A stretch of DNA of 64,000 bases. It comes from Acinetobacter sp. 10FS3-1 (GTDB lineage Bacteria; Pseudomonadota; Gammaproteobacteria; Pseudomonadales; Moraxellaceae). The position numbers and the translations under genes were made by a program. This document shows positions 38,251 through 49,781 of this stretch, piece after piece. Numbering within the stretch: the first letter of the stretch is position 1; every line of letters begins with the position of its first letter. The notes below the pieces were generated by a model. It saw only the letters and a list, made by a program, of their open reading frames with translations, did no database searches and had not been told where the DNA came from. The DNA is taken from positions 1,860,001 to 1,924,000 of the forward strand of contig NZ_CP039143.1 of the NCBI RefSeq assembly GCF_013343215.1, in the 5' to 3' direction.

Positions 38251-38949
38251 ATGAAGGCTTTTTTACATCCGAGTGAAAACCGTGGTCATGTGAAAATGGA
38301 TTGGCTGGAGTCTAAACACAGCTTCTCCTTTGGTACCTGGTATAATCCGAAATATATGGGCGTTAGTGTATTACGTGTTATCAATGATGACCTGATTAAT
38401 GCTCATCAGGGTTTTGGTCAGCATCCACATGACAATATGGAAATTTTGACCTGTGTTTTAAAAGGTACCATTACCCACAAAGACAGTATGGGCAATCATG
38501 GCGGAATTTCTGCTGGTGAATGGCAGCTGATGAGTGCCGGCACAGGTGTACGTCATAGTGAGATGAACCAGGGTGATGAGCAGGTGCATTTATTGCAGAT
38601 CTGGATTGTGCCTAATGAGCGGAATGCCGAACCCAGCTATCAACAAATTAGATGTGATCCGCACGAGCAGCCCAACCAATGGCATTTGATTTGTGGACCA
38701 AATGACAATGCGCCTATGCATATCCGCCAGAATACTGAAGTCAAAACTGCAGTGATTCACAAAGGGCAAAGTCTGGAGGTTGAAGCAACACAGCAGGTGA
38801 ATTATGTACATGTGATTTCCGGTTCAGTCCAGATTGCAGAACATACTGTAGCGGCTGGTGGTGCAATTGCTTTCATTGAAGCAAGTCAGATTAAGGCGCT
38901 GGAGGATGCTCAAGTGATCTGGTTTGATTTGCCAGAAGCCAACAACTAG
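38251..38949 (+). CDS. Pirin-family protein (YhhW-like)
   Basis: 232 residues of the bicupin pirin family. The metal ligands are H58 and H60 in GQHPHDNMEI, and H102 and E104 in GVRHSEMN, equal to the YhhW set with an offset of one. YhhW-type pirins show quercetinase activity in vitro; the physiological role is unclear. It lies 84 bp from the distal end of the CRISPR array. Confidence 0.9.
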   Translation: MKAFLHPSENRGHVKMDWLESKHSFSFGTWYNPKYMGVSVLRVINDDLINAHQGFGQHPHDNMEILTCVLKGTITHKDSMGNHGGISAGEWQLMSAGTGVRHSEMNQGDEQVHLLQIWIVPNERNAEPSYQQIRCDPHEQPNQWHLICGPNDNAPMHIRQNTEVKTAVIHKGQSLEVEATQQVNYVHVISGSVQIAEHTVAAGGAIAFIEASQIKALEDAQVIWFDLPEANN

Positions 38950-39033
38950 CCCCTACTCGGCTCAAAGCATATGGTGAGTGATTCAGGTGATCAGTCACCA
39001 TTTTTAAAAATGGTAATCAGGTGTAGGTATTAA

Positions 39034-42000
39034 GATTTAAACTGCCTATATGGCAGTGAACTATTAGCTGGTTGTTCTGTTCGAGTAGCTTTATTTCTAA
39101 GCTGCCTATATGGCAGTGAACATTGTTCGCAATAACTACTTTGACCCACGTTTTTTCTAAGCTGCCTATATGGCAGTGAACGCAGACAATCACGATGCAC
39201 AGCACAACAATCATTTCTAAGCTGCCTATATGGCAGTGAACCATATTCGCAACTTTTCGGAATTATTCGCAATTTTCTAAGCTGCCTATATGGCAGTGAA
39301 CGAACGCGCTGAAGAATTGTTGCGCCACATGCATTTCTAAGCTGCCTATATGGCAGTGAACGCCCAGGCGGTGCCGGAATGGATCAGCGTCAATTTCTAA
39401 GCTGCCTATATGGCAGTGAACTCAAGCTCAGTTCGAATATAGATTCATCTATCTTTCTAAGCTGCCTATATGGCAGTGAACGATGAGATGAAGCAAATCC
39501 GTGTGGATGCTGATTTCTAAGCTGCCTATATGGCAGTGAACAAGGTATCAGTGATTGGAATGATGTTGTGGTTTTTCTAAGCTGCCTATATGGCAGTGAA
39601 CGACAGCTCACCCGCTAATTCTGGCTGAACGATTTTCTAAGCTGCCTATATGGCAGTGAACTAGCATAAATAAAACCCCCTCTACTTTGCTTTTTTCTAA
39701 GCTGCCTATATGGCAGTGAACACGAAGTTATATATCAACGAACTGACCCGTTCTTTCTAAGCTGCCTATATGGCAGTGAACCAGCATGCTCATAGCGGTT
39801 GTCTTTTACTACATTTCTAAGCTGCCTATATGGCAGTGAACCGGTTAAAGGCCAATCTATATCTAAAAATAGATTTCTAAGCTGCCTATATGGCAGTGAA
39901 CTTTAACTTCCGAGCTATTGCAGGCATCTATCATTTCTAAGCTGCCTATATGGCAGTGAACTCTATCACGAGTTCACGCTTAAATTTGCCAACTTTCTAA
40001 GCTGCCTATATGGCAGTGAACCATCCCTAAAAACTTGGCCGACATGGGGTAAATTTCTAAGCTGCCTATATGGCAGTGAACAAGCCCAAGCAACGTACTG
40101 GCCACTGGTGCGATTTCTAAGCTGCCTATATGGCAGTGAACACCGTAGGCCAAAACACTGCATCAATTCAGGATTTCTAAGCTGCCTATATGGCAGTGAA
40201 CTGAGATTGAATGAGCTGTGCAGCCTTGAAAAATTTCTAAGCTGCCTATATGGCAGTGAACATGTTCTTGTGAATACAAGTATCAGTTCAGGTTTTCTAA
40301 GCTGCCTATATGGCAGTGAACAGCGACAACGCTAAGACGCTCGGTATCAATATTTTCTAAGCTGCCTATATGGCAGTGAACTTCCAGGGCCACCTAAGTA
40401 AACCACCTTCGGGTTTTCTAAGCTGCCTATATGGCAGTGAACCGTACCGGTCAATGAATGTGGCATCGATGTTATTTCTAAGCTGCCTATATGGCAGTGA
40501 ACGTCAACCATCACTTGCAGTACTTCTTTGGCTTTTTCTAAGCTGCCTATATGGCAGTGAACTAAGAGCTAAGAAAACAATCATCACCGATTCTTTTCTA
40601 AGCTGCCTATATGGCAGTGAACTGAGCTGCATCGCTGCGGTATCGTTTCAGAGTTTTCTAAGCTGCCTATATGGCAGTGAACTTGCATTTACTTGGATTA
40701 TTTTTGATTTTCAATTTCTAAGCTGCCTATATGGCAGTGAACATGACGAGCTGCACAACGCTCGTATGTCGTCATTTCTAAGCTGCCTATATGGCAGTGA
40801 ACAACAACTTTGCGCATAAGGTGGGCTTCGTACATTTTCTAAGCTGCCTATATGGCAGTGAACAGATGATTAAAACCTACGGCCACCAATCCAAATTTCT
40901 AAGCTGCCTATATGGCAGTGAACGTTTAAGCTTGGCTTTTTTTCGTTCAGCCTTGTTTCTAAGCTGCCTATATGGCAGTGAACAAGTGGTTCAATTAATC
41001 GAACTCATTTCGTTCTTTCTAAGCTGCCTATATGGCAGTGAACTTATGAGATCGATTTAGACAACTCAATAGTTGTTTCTAAGCTGCCTATATGGCAGTG
41101 AACATAGCGCGACCGAACTGACTGGCAACGGTGCATTTCTAAGCTGCCTATATGGCAGTGAACCGGCTGCTTAGTGGCTCGGCAGGATTCATAGCTTTCT
41201 AAGCTGCCTATATGGCAGTGAACTAATTGATAAAGTTGGTGGTGGTATTATCGCGTTTCTAAGCTGCCTATATGGCAGTGAACAGCCTGTTTCGTCATAG
41301 TACGGGCGCTCTGACTTTCTAAGCTGCCTATATGGCAGTGAACTGGCTTTGCTGGTGATATCTTCTCAGGACGATTTTCTAAGCTGCCTATATGGCAGTG
41401 AACGGCATAAGCAAAGCACTTTCTTTTTGCTGAGTTTTCTAAGCTGCCTATATGGCAGTGAACGGCTTTAAGCCCTGTATTGGATTTTTTATATTTTTCT
41501 AAGCTGCCTATATGGCAGTGAACAAGCATGAATGTATCAAGCGTTTCCCTAACATTTTCTAAGCTGCCTATATGGCAGTGAACACACATTGCAAAGCTAA
41601 AAGACCGCCTTTGGATTTCTAAGCTGCCTATATGGCAGTGAACATATGCTTGGTAGCGGTTCCAATTCGCTTCGTTTTCTAAGCTGCCTATATGGCAGTG
41701 AACTAGCCACTAGCCTGCTATATCCACACATTGACTTTCTAAGCTGCCTATATGGCAGTGAACCCGTCTTGGGCGACCAAATGAATTAGGTTTTTTTTCT
41801 AAGCTGCCTATATGGCAGTGAACGCCTAGAAGAAATCCGCAAGAACGCGCCAGATTTTCTAAGCTGCCTATATGGCAGTGAACTAAAACTCTTTTTTCAT
41901 CTAGCCCGAAATTATTTTCTAAGCTGCCTATATGGCAGTGAACATTTTATCTCCCGATAAGCAAAAAAAATGAATTTTCTAAGCTGCCTATATGGCAGTG

Positions 42001-45000
42001 AACGGGGTCTGTTGAAGCCCCCCCCAAAACAACAATTTCTAAGCTGCCTATATGGCAGTGAACCAACGTGAATGGACACGCCTTGGCTATCTCATTTTCT
42101 AAGCTGCCTATATGGCAGTGAACATAGCTGTCTGTAATACGCTGACGGAAGGTGATTTCTAAGCTGCCTATATGGCAGTGAACTGAATGGTGATGCACTG
42201 TTTGGTGCAGTGATTTTTCTAAGCTGCCTATATGGCAGTGAACCCCCAAGACGTAAACGCCTACGTGAACAGAAATTTCTAAGCTGCCTATATGGCAGTG
42301 AACATTTGACCAGACGACCACATTTCACGATACGTTTTCTAAGCTGCCTATATGGCAGTGAACTGTTGGCGTAACTATGGACGCTCATCTGGTGTTTTCT
42401 AAGCTGCCTATATGGCAGTGAACAAGATGAAGCAGCACAAACAGCAAACGTCATTTTTCTAAGCTGCCTATATGGCAGTGAACAAACAGTACATGTTTAA
42501 AATACTTCGGCTTTCTTTCTAAGCTGCCTATATGGCAGTGAACGCAATTGCTTTGGACCGTATCATGATTGGTTTTTTCTAAGCTGCCTATATGGCAGTG
42601 AACCCTAATAAAGTCGTTGATAGTACGGATAGTAATTTCTAAGCTGCCTATATGGCAGTGAACTTTTCACCCATCAATTGAAAGCGACCCCAGCTTTTCT
42701 AAGCTGCCTATATGGCAGTGAACATGATGCGTCTGACAATACCAATGTATTGGCTTTTCTAAGCTGCCTATATGGCAGTGAACAGAAAGATGACTGAATT
42801 TATTATCAATGCAGGTTTCTAAGCTGCCTATATGGCAGTGAACCTCGCGCTTTGTATTATCACGGAAAACGTCATTTTCTAAGCTGCCTATATGGCAGTG
42901 AACGCTAAATATAGCGCGCCATTCCCTTGCGCTCTTTTCTAAGCTGCCTATATGGCAGTGAACCAACAAATTGCATCAACAGTGTCATTCTGAACTTTCT
43001 AAGCTGCCTATATGGCAGTGAACTTCACAGTAGCGAAGAAAGGCTTCAAACTGCATTTCTAAGCTGCCTATATGGCAGTGAACTAATGTGTCGTGTTGGG
43101 CGAGTTCGGCTCTGATTTCTAAGCTGCCTATATGGCAGTGAACCAATTGTAACGGGTGTGCGGAGTTTGCTAGCATTTCTAAGCTGCCTATATGGCAGTG
43201 AACCAGGCTCGTTTACTATGGCATGGTCTGCTAACTTTCTAAGCTGCCTATATGGCAGTGAACGCATGTCTATTTCTCTCTGTATGCTCGATATATTTCT
43301 AAGCTGCCTATATGGCAGTGAACCAAGCGCAACGGCTGACACCGTAAAGGCTTCGTTTCTAAGCTGCCTATATGGCAGTGAACAAGTTCAGCTTCACGCG
43401 CTTGTAATTTCTCTTTTTCTAAGCTGCCTATATGGCAGTGAACCGTAAATCGGCATTCGATGACCTGGGTGTTTGTTTCTAAGCTGCCTATATGGCAGTG
43501 AACTCCACGTTTGATGATTTATACAGCGCCGTTGCTTTCTAAGCTGCCTATATGGCAGTGAACGTGATGTATTTAGCCCTGAAATCGTGGCATACTTTCT
43601 AAGCTGCCTATATGGCAGTGAACAACGCCACCTGAAAAAAACACAGAAACGGACATTTCTAAGCTGCCTATATGGCAGTGAACAGTTGAACCCAAGCTAG
43701 ACCATGCGTTCCAAATTTCTAAGCTGCCTATATGGCAGTGAACTTTTTCGCATGATTGCGCTTGTCTAGGTATTATTTCTAAGCTGCCTATATGGCAGTG
43801 AACATAGGGAATGCAAAGCGTCCTAAGCTGTAGACTTTCTAAGCTGCCTATATGGCAGTGAACGTCACCTTCATTTCAGTAATAGCATTTGGGTTTTTCT
43901 AAGCTGCCTATATGGCAGTGAACAAACCGATGTTCGTACTGAGCGTAAGTATTCTTTTCTAAGCTGCCTATATGGCAGTGAACTGTAAGGTCTGTTTTCC
44001 GTCTACTTTTCTTTATTTCTAAGCTGCCTATATGGCAGTGAACAAATACGGCATTGAACATGGTGCGATCTAGTCTTTCTAAGCTGCCTATATGGCAGTG
44101 AACTTCCGGTTAGCTCCGCCAAGGCCGTCCGTCTTTTTCTAAGCTGCCTATATGGCAGTGAACAACACGGCCTTTAATGCGTTCGCGGTTTACCCTTTCT
44201 AAGCTGCCTATATGGCAGTGAACGAGAAATATCACTGTGTGCATTTTCTGATTGATTTCTAAGCTGCCTATATGGCAGTGAACTTGATTTTGCAGTCGCT
44301 TTCACTTCTGAATACTTTCTAAGCTGCCTATATGGCAGTGAACCAGAAGATCAAAGACAAGATTCCGCACTGTCATTTCTAAGCTGCCTATATGGCAGTG
44401 AACAATTCAACCTCATGCCTCAATGCAGCAAGCACTTTTCTAAGCTGCCTATATGGCAGTGAACTGGTTATTCCCTACTCCACTGGAACTCACAAATTTC
44501 TAAGCTGCCTATATGGCAGTGAACCACAACTTGAGCTGATTACCCAATCTCTGTCATTTCTAAGCTGCCTATATGGCAGTGAACGGGTAGTCACCATTGG
44601 TATTCAAACCCTCAGATTTCTAAGCTGCCTATATGGCAGTGAACTTTACAATTAATTACAGATAAAGCATCCTATATTTCTAAGCTGCCTATATGGCAGT
44701 GAACTTACACCTATCCGAAATCGGTGTGCATTTTCATTTCTAAGCTGCCTATATGGCAGTGAACAACAAACCCTTCCGGCACCGCCTGGGCTTTGTTTTC
44801 TAAGCTGCCTATATGGCAGTGAACGAGTGATTGGCATATGCCTCCGAGAGTCGAGATTTCTAAGCTGCCTATATGGCAGTGAACCCGCACTGTCAGGAGT
44901 ATTACGCAAAGCTTATTTTCTAAGCTGCCTATATGGCAGTGAACCTGTTGAATTAATAAACGTAACCTTAGCGGAATTTCTAAGCTGCCTATATGGCAGT

Positions 45001-47104
45001 GAACCATGCAACTGCCTATTAATCGGCTCAGCATCATTTCTAAGCTGCCTATATGGCAGTGAACCCGGTCAAACCATTGCAGGTATGGCCCACGACTTTC
45101 TAAGCTGCCTATATGGCAGTGAACTTGGTTGCTATTTTTTCCATGAATACTTTCTATTTCTAAGCTGCCTATATGGCAGTGAACGCAAATACGATCCCGC
45201 TGGTATTGTCCATAAATTTCTAAGCTGCCTATATGGCAGTGAACATGCAACTGCCTATTAATCGGCTCAGCATCATTTCTAAGCTGCCTATATGGCAGTG
45301 AACTCCCCCGTGGCATGTTCTCAATTGGTACAAATTTTCTAAGCTGCCTATATGGCAGTGAACCGCTATGAAGACATGACAAAGCTTGGCGACATTTTCT
45401 AAGCTGCCTATATGGCAGTGAACAACGGTGTTAAGCGCTCAGGATTTGCGTTAATTTTCTAAGCTGCCTATATGGCAGTGAACGCTTTAACGCTTTTCTC
45501 GGTCACTACGCCATCTTTCTAAGCTGCCTATATGGCAGTGAACGAATTTACCATGGTATGGGCAAACCACAATAATTTCTAAGCTGCCTATATGGCAGTG
45601 AACAAATGGCAGCAGCGGTTTATGTGATTCGTCAATTTCTAAGCTGCCTATATGGCAGTGAACATACAATCCGGCGAACATTTGCTGATTGGTATGTTTC
45701 TAAGCTGCCTATATGGCAGTGAACTCTTGTTCATGCCCTTTGTGGCTGCTTCTGTTTTTCTAAGCTGCCTATATGGCAGTGAACAATGATTTTTTGCCTG
45801 TGCTTGCGATTGTATATTTCTAAGCTGCCTATATGGCAGTGAACGGTGCTTGCATACTATGGCCATTATTAAGAGCTTTCTAAGCTGCCTATATGGCAGT
45901 GAACGGCATATTGTCACAAGCTCCCGATGTGTCACGTTTCTAAGCTGCCTATATGGCAGTGAACAGTCTGGACTGGATCATATCTCTGATGCTCTATTTC
46001 TAAGCTGCCTATATGGCAGTGAACTTCATTTTCATTTCCTTTTAGCTTGTTTGCTTTTTCTAAGCTGCCTATATGGCAGTGAACGCGACTATTCAATCTG
46101 GTGGAGGTATTGGTAATTTCTAAGCTGCCTATATGGCAGTGAACAGGGAATGTTTGTAGCCGTTCGCATTCCAGTGTTTCTAAGCTGCCTATATGGCAGT
46201 GAACACACGACAGCGCAGATTGTCGCTGAACTTCGATTTCTAAGCTGCCTATATGGCAGTGAACTCTTTTGCGGCTTCTAGTTGCACACCGCGCAATTTC
46301 TAAGCTGCCTATATGGCAGTGAACATGGCTTGTCAAATTATTTTTGCCCCTCGAACTTTCTAAGCTGCCTATATGGCAGTGAACATTTCCAGCTACAAGA
46401 CAATTCTTTTCAGCATTTTCTAAGCTGCCTATATGGCAGTGAACTTTTGAAAGTAATCAAAATTTGTGCTGCTGCTTTTCTAAGCTGCCTATATGGCAGT
46501 GAACTGACTGCTGCAAGCCAAAATCAAAAAGAAACATTTCTAAGCTGCCTATATGGCAGTGAACAATGATTTTCCGACTCCGCCCTTACCTTGCAATTTC
46601 TAAGCTGCCTATATGGCAGTGAACGAAAGTACATTACCCAAAAGAAACACCAAAAATTTCTAAGCTGCCTATATGGCAGTGAACCTCAATAAGTTTTTGC
46701 TTCTGATTTTGAATCTTTTCTAAGCTGCCTATATGGCAGTGAACAAAGGTGCTATTTATGAGCAAGATTTTAGATTTTTCTAAGCTGCCTATATGGCAGT
46801 GAACTTTGATGAGTATTTTCAGGTTCAGGAGTGGGATTTCTAAGCTGCCTATATGGCAGTGAACCAATGCCTCTCTTTTTACTGCCATTTCTTTTTTTTC
46901 TAAGCTGCCTATATGGCAGTGAACTCGAGCGTCAGATTAGTAAAGGTCGTTTAGGATTTCTAAGCTGCCTATATGGCAGTGAACATTGCCGAAACTCTCT
47001 CAACCGTTCACCAAAGTTTCTAAGCTGCCTATATGGCAGTGAACGTTATGAAAATATGGTGGATGAATCTGTTACCTTTCTAAGCTGCCTATATGGCAGT
47101 GAAC
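39034..47104 (-). CRISPR. Type I-F CRISPR array, 135 repeats and 134 spacers
   Basis: The 28-bp repeat on the minus strand begins GTTCACTGCCATATAGGCAG and ends CTTAGAAA. CTGCC-ATATA-GGCAG forms the 5-bp hairpin cut by Cas6f after the last G. I count 135 repeats from 39034 to 47104. Spacers are 32 nt except four of 33 (at 40382, 40803, 44404 and 45664) and one of 31 (45245); these lengths add up exactly to 8071 bp. The repeat furthest from the leader (39034-39061) has four changes at its 3' end; the others look identical. The leader is at the high-coordinate end, so new spacers enter near 47104 and the oldest lie near the pirin gene. Confidence 0.98.
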
Positions 47105-47235
47105 AGTAATTTTACAGCAAAAAATAAAGTTATAACAGTAAGTTAACCCTTTAAATCCACAAAAGACCCAAGTTTCAACCTACCGCTATAACTTATTGAT
47201 TTTATTAAACTGTTAAAGAGTGAAAAAATATTGGG
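47105..47235 (-). promoter_or_regulatory. CRISPR leader with IHF-consensus site
   Basis: The 131-bp gap between cas6f and the first repeat is AT-rich. Read on the minus strand it contains AATCAATAAGTTA (47189-47201), a perfect match to the IHF consensus WATCAANNNNTTR. It lies 85 bp from the first repeat. Type I-F adaptation uses IHF bending of the leader. A TAAAAT just before the first repeat could be a -10 for array transcription, but no good -35 accompanies it. Confidence 0.75.
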
Positions 47236-47853
47236 TTAAAATTCGGGTACAGATGACACCGAACTTAAACCATAAGTACTAAAAACCTGAGTTTCAGATT
47301 TTTCAGCAGGTCGCTTTTCAATAAATAATTTAAAACGCTTCTTATCCTGTTCATTAGAAGTGCTTAGGCTGAGCATTTGAATATAAGGTAAATCCGTAGT
47401 TGTGATAAATTTTTGATAATGTGCTAAAGCATTTTCATAACTATAACGTCCCTTATTTGCCTCATGACGTGCCAAGCGTTCAGCATTGGTTTTAACCTGT
47501 TTACGACTATATATTGCATAGCCCCTCACTTTAGTTTCAGGTACTTCGCGAATCGAAGTAATATGCAAATAATCAGTTAAACGGTCTAGCCATTTCTTTA
47601 TATCTAACCTTTCCAAATCAGCTTCTGATTGAGCAAAAACACGTAATTTATCACCTAAATGAGCTTTAGCTTTTTGACTTCCAATCTTTTCTTCAAAAAC
47701 ATACTTTGGAAAAGCCACTCCTATATTGACCTTATTATCAATATTTTTATTTCCAGCCAGAGCAATATGCAGCTGTGTAAATAGCTTTGACCAAATAAAA
47801 TAAGGAGAAATCTCAGCCTGATCAATCAGTGTGATTTCCTGAAAATATTTCAT
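47236..47853 (-). CDS. cas6f: CRISPR endoribonuclease Cas6f (Csy4)
   Basis: 205 residues from ATG 47853 with AAGGA upstream; a TTG two codons earlier overlaps the cas7f stop. With the ATG start the catalytic histidine falls at H29, as in Pseudomonas Csy4. Also conserved are the arginine-rich helix (SRKQVKTNAERLAR), a serine-rich loop after DLPYIQM (LSLSTS), FKLFIEKRP and the C-terminal TYGLSS. It cuts pre-crRNA 3' of the repeat hairpin and stays bound in the Cascade complex. It is the gene nearest the array. Confidence 0.95.
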   Translation of the reverse strand: MKYFQEITLIDQAEISPYFIWSKLFTQLHIALAGNKNIDNKVNIGVAFPKYVFEEKIGSQKAKAHLGDKLRVFAQSEADLERLDIKKWLDRLTDYLHITSIREVPETKVRGYAIYSRKQVKTNAERLARHEANKGRYSYENALAHYQKFITTTDLPYIQMLSLSTSNEQDKKRFKLFIEKRPAEKSETQVFSTYGLSSVSSVPEF

Positions 47854-47855
47854 GA

Positions 47856-48869
47856 TCAATCCTTTCCACTTTGCCCAAATACACCACCACGCACTAAAAC
47901 TGCCATGACATAGTGTTCTTGGTCAGTATTTTCCAAAGTTTCACCCAACGCATATTTATCAAATAGCGTGAAGAAATCTTTTTTATCTTTTGGAGTACGA
48001 TAAGCTTTACCTAAATTTGTCACTGCACCATAAGGCTCAATTGCAATAGCAGTTTTCTTCTCATCAAAGTCAGGATACCAAGTATCAATGGTTCGCAAAG
48101 CGTTCCCGACTTTTTGAGAATGCATGGCAGCAACATCATTGACATGGTAAAGAATTTTACTTTTTGTACCCTTCCCTTTATCCAAGACTAGCTCTTCACT
48201 TGGATAAACCTCCTGTGCTTTTCCAACCAGAGCGTAAGCTTCTATTTTGATTAATAAATACGGCAATTCACCTTTAAGTGCTTGCGCAATTTGATCAGCA
48301 AGTACTTGTACTTTCGCATCGACATGTTCAAAATCATGCAATGAGTACTCAAGCGCATTAAAAGTGATTGCATCCTGATTATTCACCTGGACCACTACTT
48401 CGACTTTTTCAGCGCCAACACGGTTACGCCATAAAAAACGTGCATTGGCAATATTTAAAGCATAGCGCTTTGCAAGTTCAGTAAAGCCATATTTTTCAAT
48501 ATAGTTTTTGGCAACTGTCTGATAAGAATTCAAAAAAGCTTCGTTATTACATGCCGATGGATTTTCAATTCCACCTAAAACCTTCAAAGTAAAAGCAACT
48601 TTCAACGCATCCTGATTTTCACCCAATGCACATGCATCTACGGTTTGTAAGTTTGCTTTTTCAACTTCTGCATTTAATTTCATTGGGTCACCTGCCACTG
48701 CAGGTTTTAAACGATTTGAAATTGTACCGCGTACAGATTTTTCAATTAGTTTTAAAGCTGTTTGTTCTGTACGATTTTCCCAAGTTGTTCCATAAAAATA
48801 TCCATCAGATGGCACAAGTTTTTTTTCAAATGCCAGTACACTCGCTACTGCTTTTTCATTTTTAGCCAT
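47856..48869 (-). CDS. cas7f: Cascade backbone Cas7f (Csy3)
   Basis: 337 residues of the Csy3 family. The start is MAKNEKAVASVLAFEKKLVP behind AAGGGGATC. GTTWENRTEQTALKLIEKSVRGT and the RFLWRNRVGAEKVEV core are characteristic. Six copies are expected to line the crRNA in the type I-F complex. It is followed by cas6f with a gap of only a few bases and lies 27 bp after cas5f. Confidence 0.95.
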   Translation of the reverse strand: MAKNEKAVASVLAFEKKLVPSDGYFYGTTWENRTEQTALKLIEKSVRGTISNRLKPAVAGDPMKLNAEVEKANLQTVDACALGENQDALKVAFTLKVLGGIENPSACNNEAFLNSYQTVAKNYIEKYGFTELAKRYALNIANARFLWRNRVGAEKVEVVVQVNNQDAITFNALEYSLHDFEHVDAKVQVLADQIAQALKGELPYLLIKIEAYALVGKAQEVYPSEELVLDKGKGTKSKILYHVNDVAAMHSQKVGNALRTIDTWYPDFDEKKTAIAIEPYGAVTNLGKAYRTPKDKKDFFTLFDKYALGETLENTDQEHYVMAVLVRGGVFGQSGKD

Positions 48870-48896
48870 GAGTTTGATCCCCTTTTTAATACCCAG

Positions 48897-49781
48897 TTAG
48901 TTTGTTGTAAAGCTTTGGCAAAGATATAAATTATTTTCAAGATCAACATGATATTGCCATAATAGTTGATCAATACTTTCTATACGGTAAGGCATTTTAA
49001 ATTCCCCAAGCGTGATGACACTTTCAGCAAAACGATGTGGTGTATTGGCATCTCGTTGATTTTTTGCTTGCCCCAATTCAGAAATACCCTGAAAACCGAC
49101 TGCAATGGGTACGAGCCAGCCCTGTGCTTTTCGCTTTGAAGTCCAAGTCACTTTGTCATGATCATCGATAGTTGAACTATGGGTCACTTTTAGATAATCC
49201 AATACTGCATCTAAGGCATCTTTCCCTTCATTCATGCTTTCAATGACAAGATCACGGCGTTCGATCAGCACATGTCCAAGCATTAATTTATTCAAAATTG
49301 GACGCAGTTCTTTATCTATAGAAGCTTCATCATCAAAATTTAGAATTTCACATTTTTTGACAGCCAGAACATCTCCACTTGCAAACTTCATACTGATCAC
49401 AAGCTGATTGACCAAATTCAAAAACTCATCTTTTTCATCAGGATCAATATTTTCACATTCAATCAAAAGAGAGACTTCTAAATGACAGCGTGCTTCTTCA
49501 ATAAATGCAGGACGGCTACCATCTTTATCTAAGGGATTTGCAGTACCAATAATCGAATGAACAAAGTCCCCATACCCTTTATAAGTTTGTAAATTAAACT
49601 CATGACAGCTAATTGCGAGTTTAGTTAACTCAACATCATGATTTTTTACTTTTAATTTACGCTGAAGCGCATGAACTGCTCCCAGCCATGCCGTCATCGC
49701 AGGAAATCCGATGGTATAAGGACTACTCATTGCATTGGCATTATGAATTTTAAGATGCGGAATCAACAAAAATTGGCGCAT
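48897..49781 (-). CDS. cas5f: Cascade subunit Cas5f (Csy2)
   Basis: 294 residues starting MRQFLLIPHLKIHNANAMSS. SPYTIGFPAMTAWLGAVHALQ is the Csy2 signature region. It caps the crRNA 5' handle and contacts Cas8f. Its start overlaps the cas8f stop by one base (TAATG), so the two are translationally coupled. Confidence 0.95.
   Translation of the reverse strand: MRQFLLIPHLKIHNANAMSSPYTIGFPAMTAWLGAVHALQRKLKVKNHDVELTKLAISCHEFNLQTYKGYGDFVHSIIGTANPLDKDGSRPAFIEEARCHLEVSLLIECENIDPDEKDEFLNLVNQLVISMKFASGDVLAVKKCEILNFDDEASIDKELRPILNKLMLGHVLIERRDLVIESMNEGKDALDAVLDYLKVTHSSTIDDHDKVTWTSKRKAQGWLVPIAVGFQGISELGQAKNQRDANTPHRFAESVITLGEFKMPYRIESIDQLLWQYHVDLENNLYLCQSFTTN

Noticed and set aside
39017..47109. Many open frames in the array region with repeating FLSCLYGSE, VHCHIGSLE or SLPYRQLRN motifs
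   Set aside because: They are translations of the 28-bp CRISPR repeat in different frames, with no ribosome sites; not genes.
47105..47150. A defined sigma-70 promoter in the CRISPR leader
   Set aside because: TAAAAT is a fair -10 but no acceptable -35 stands 16-18 bp upstream, so no promoter was annotated.
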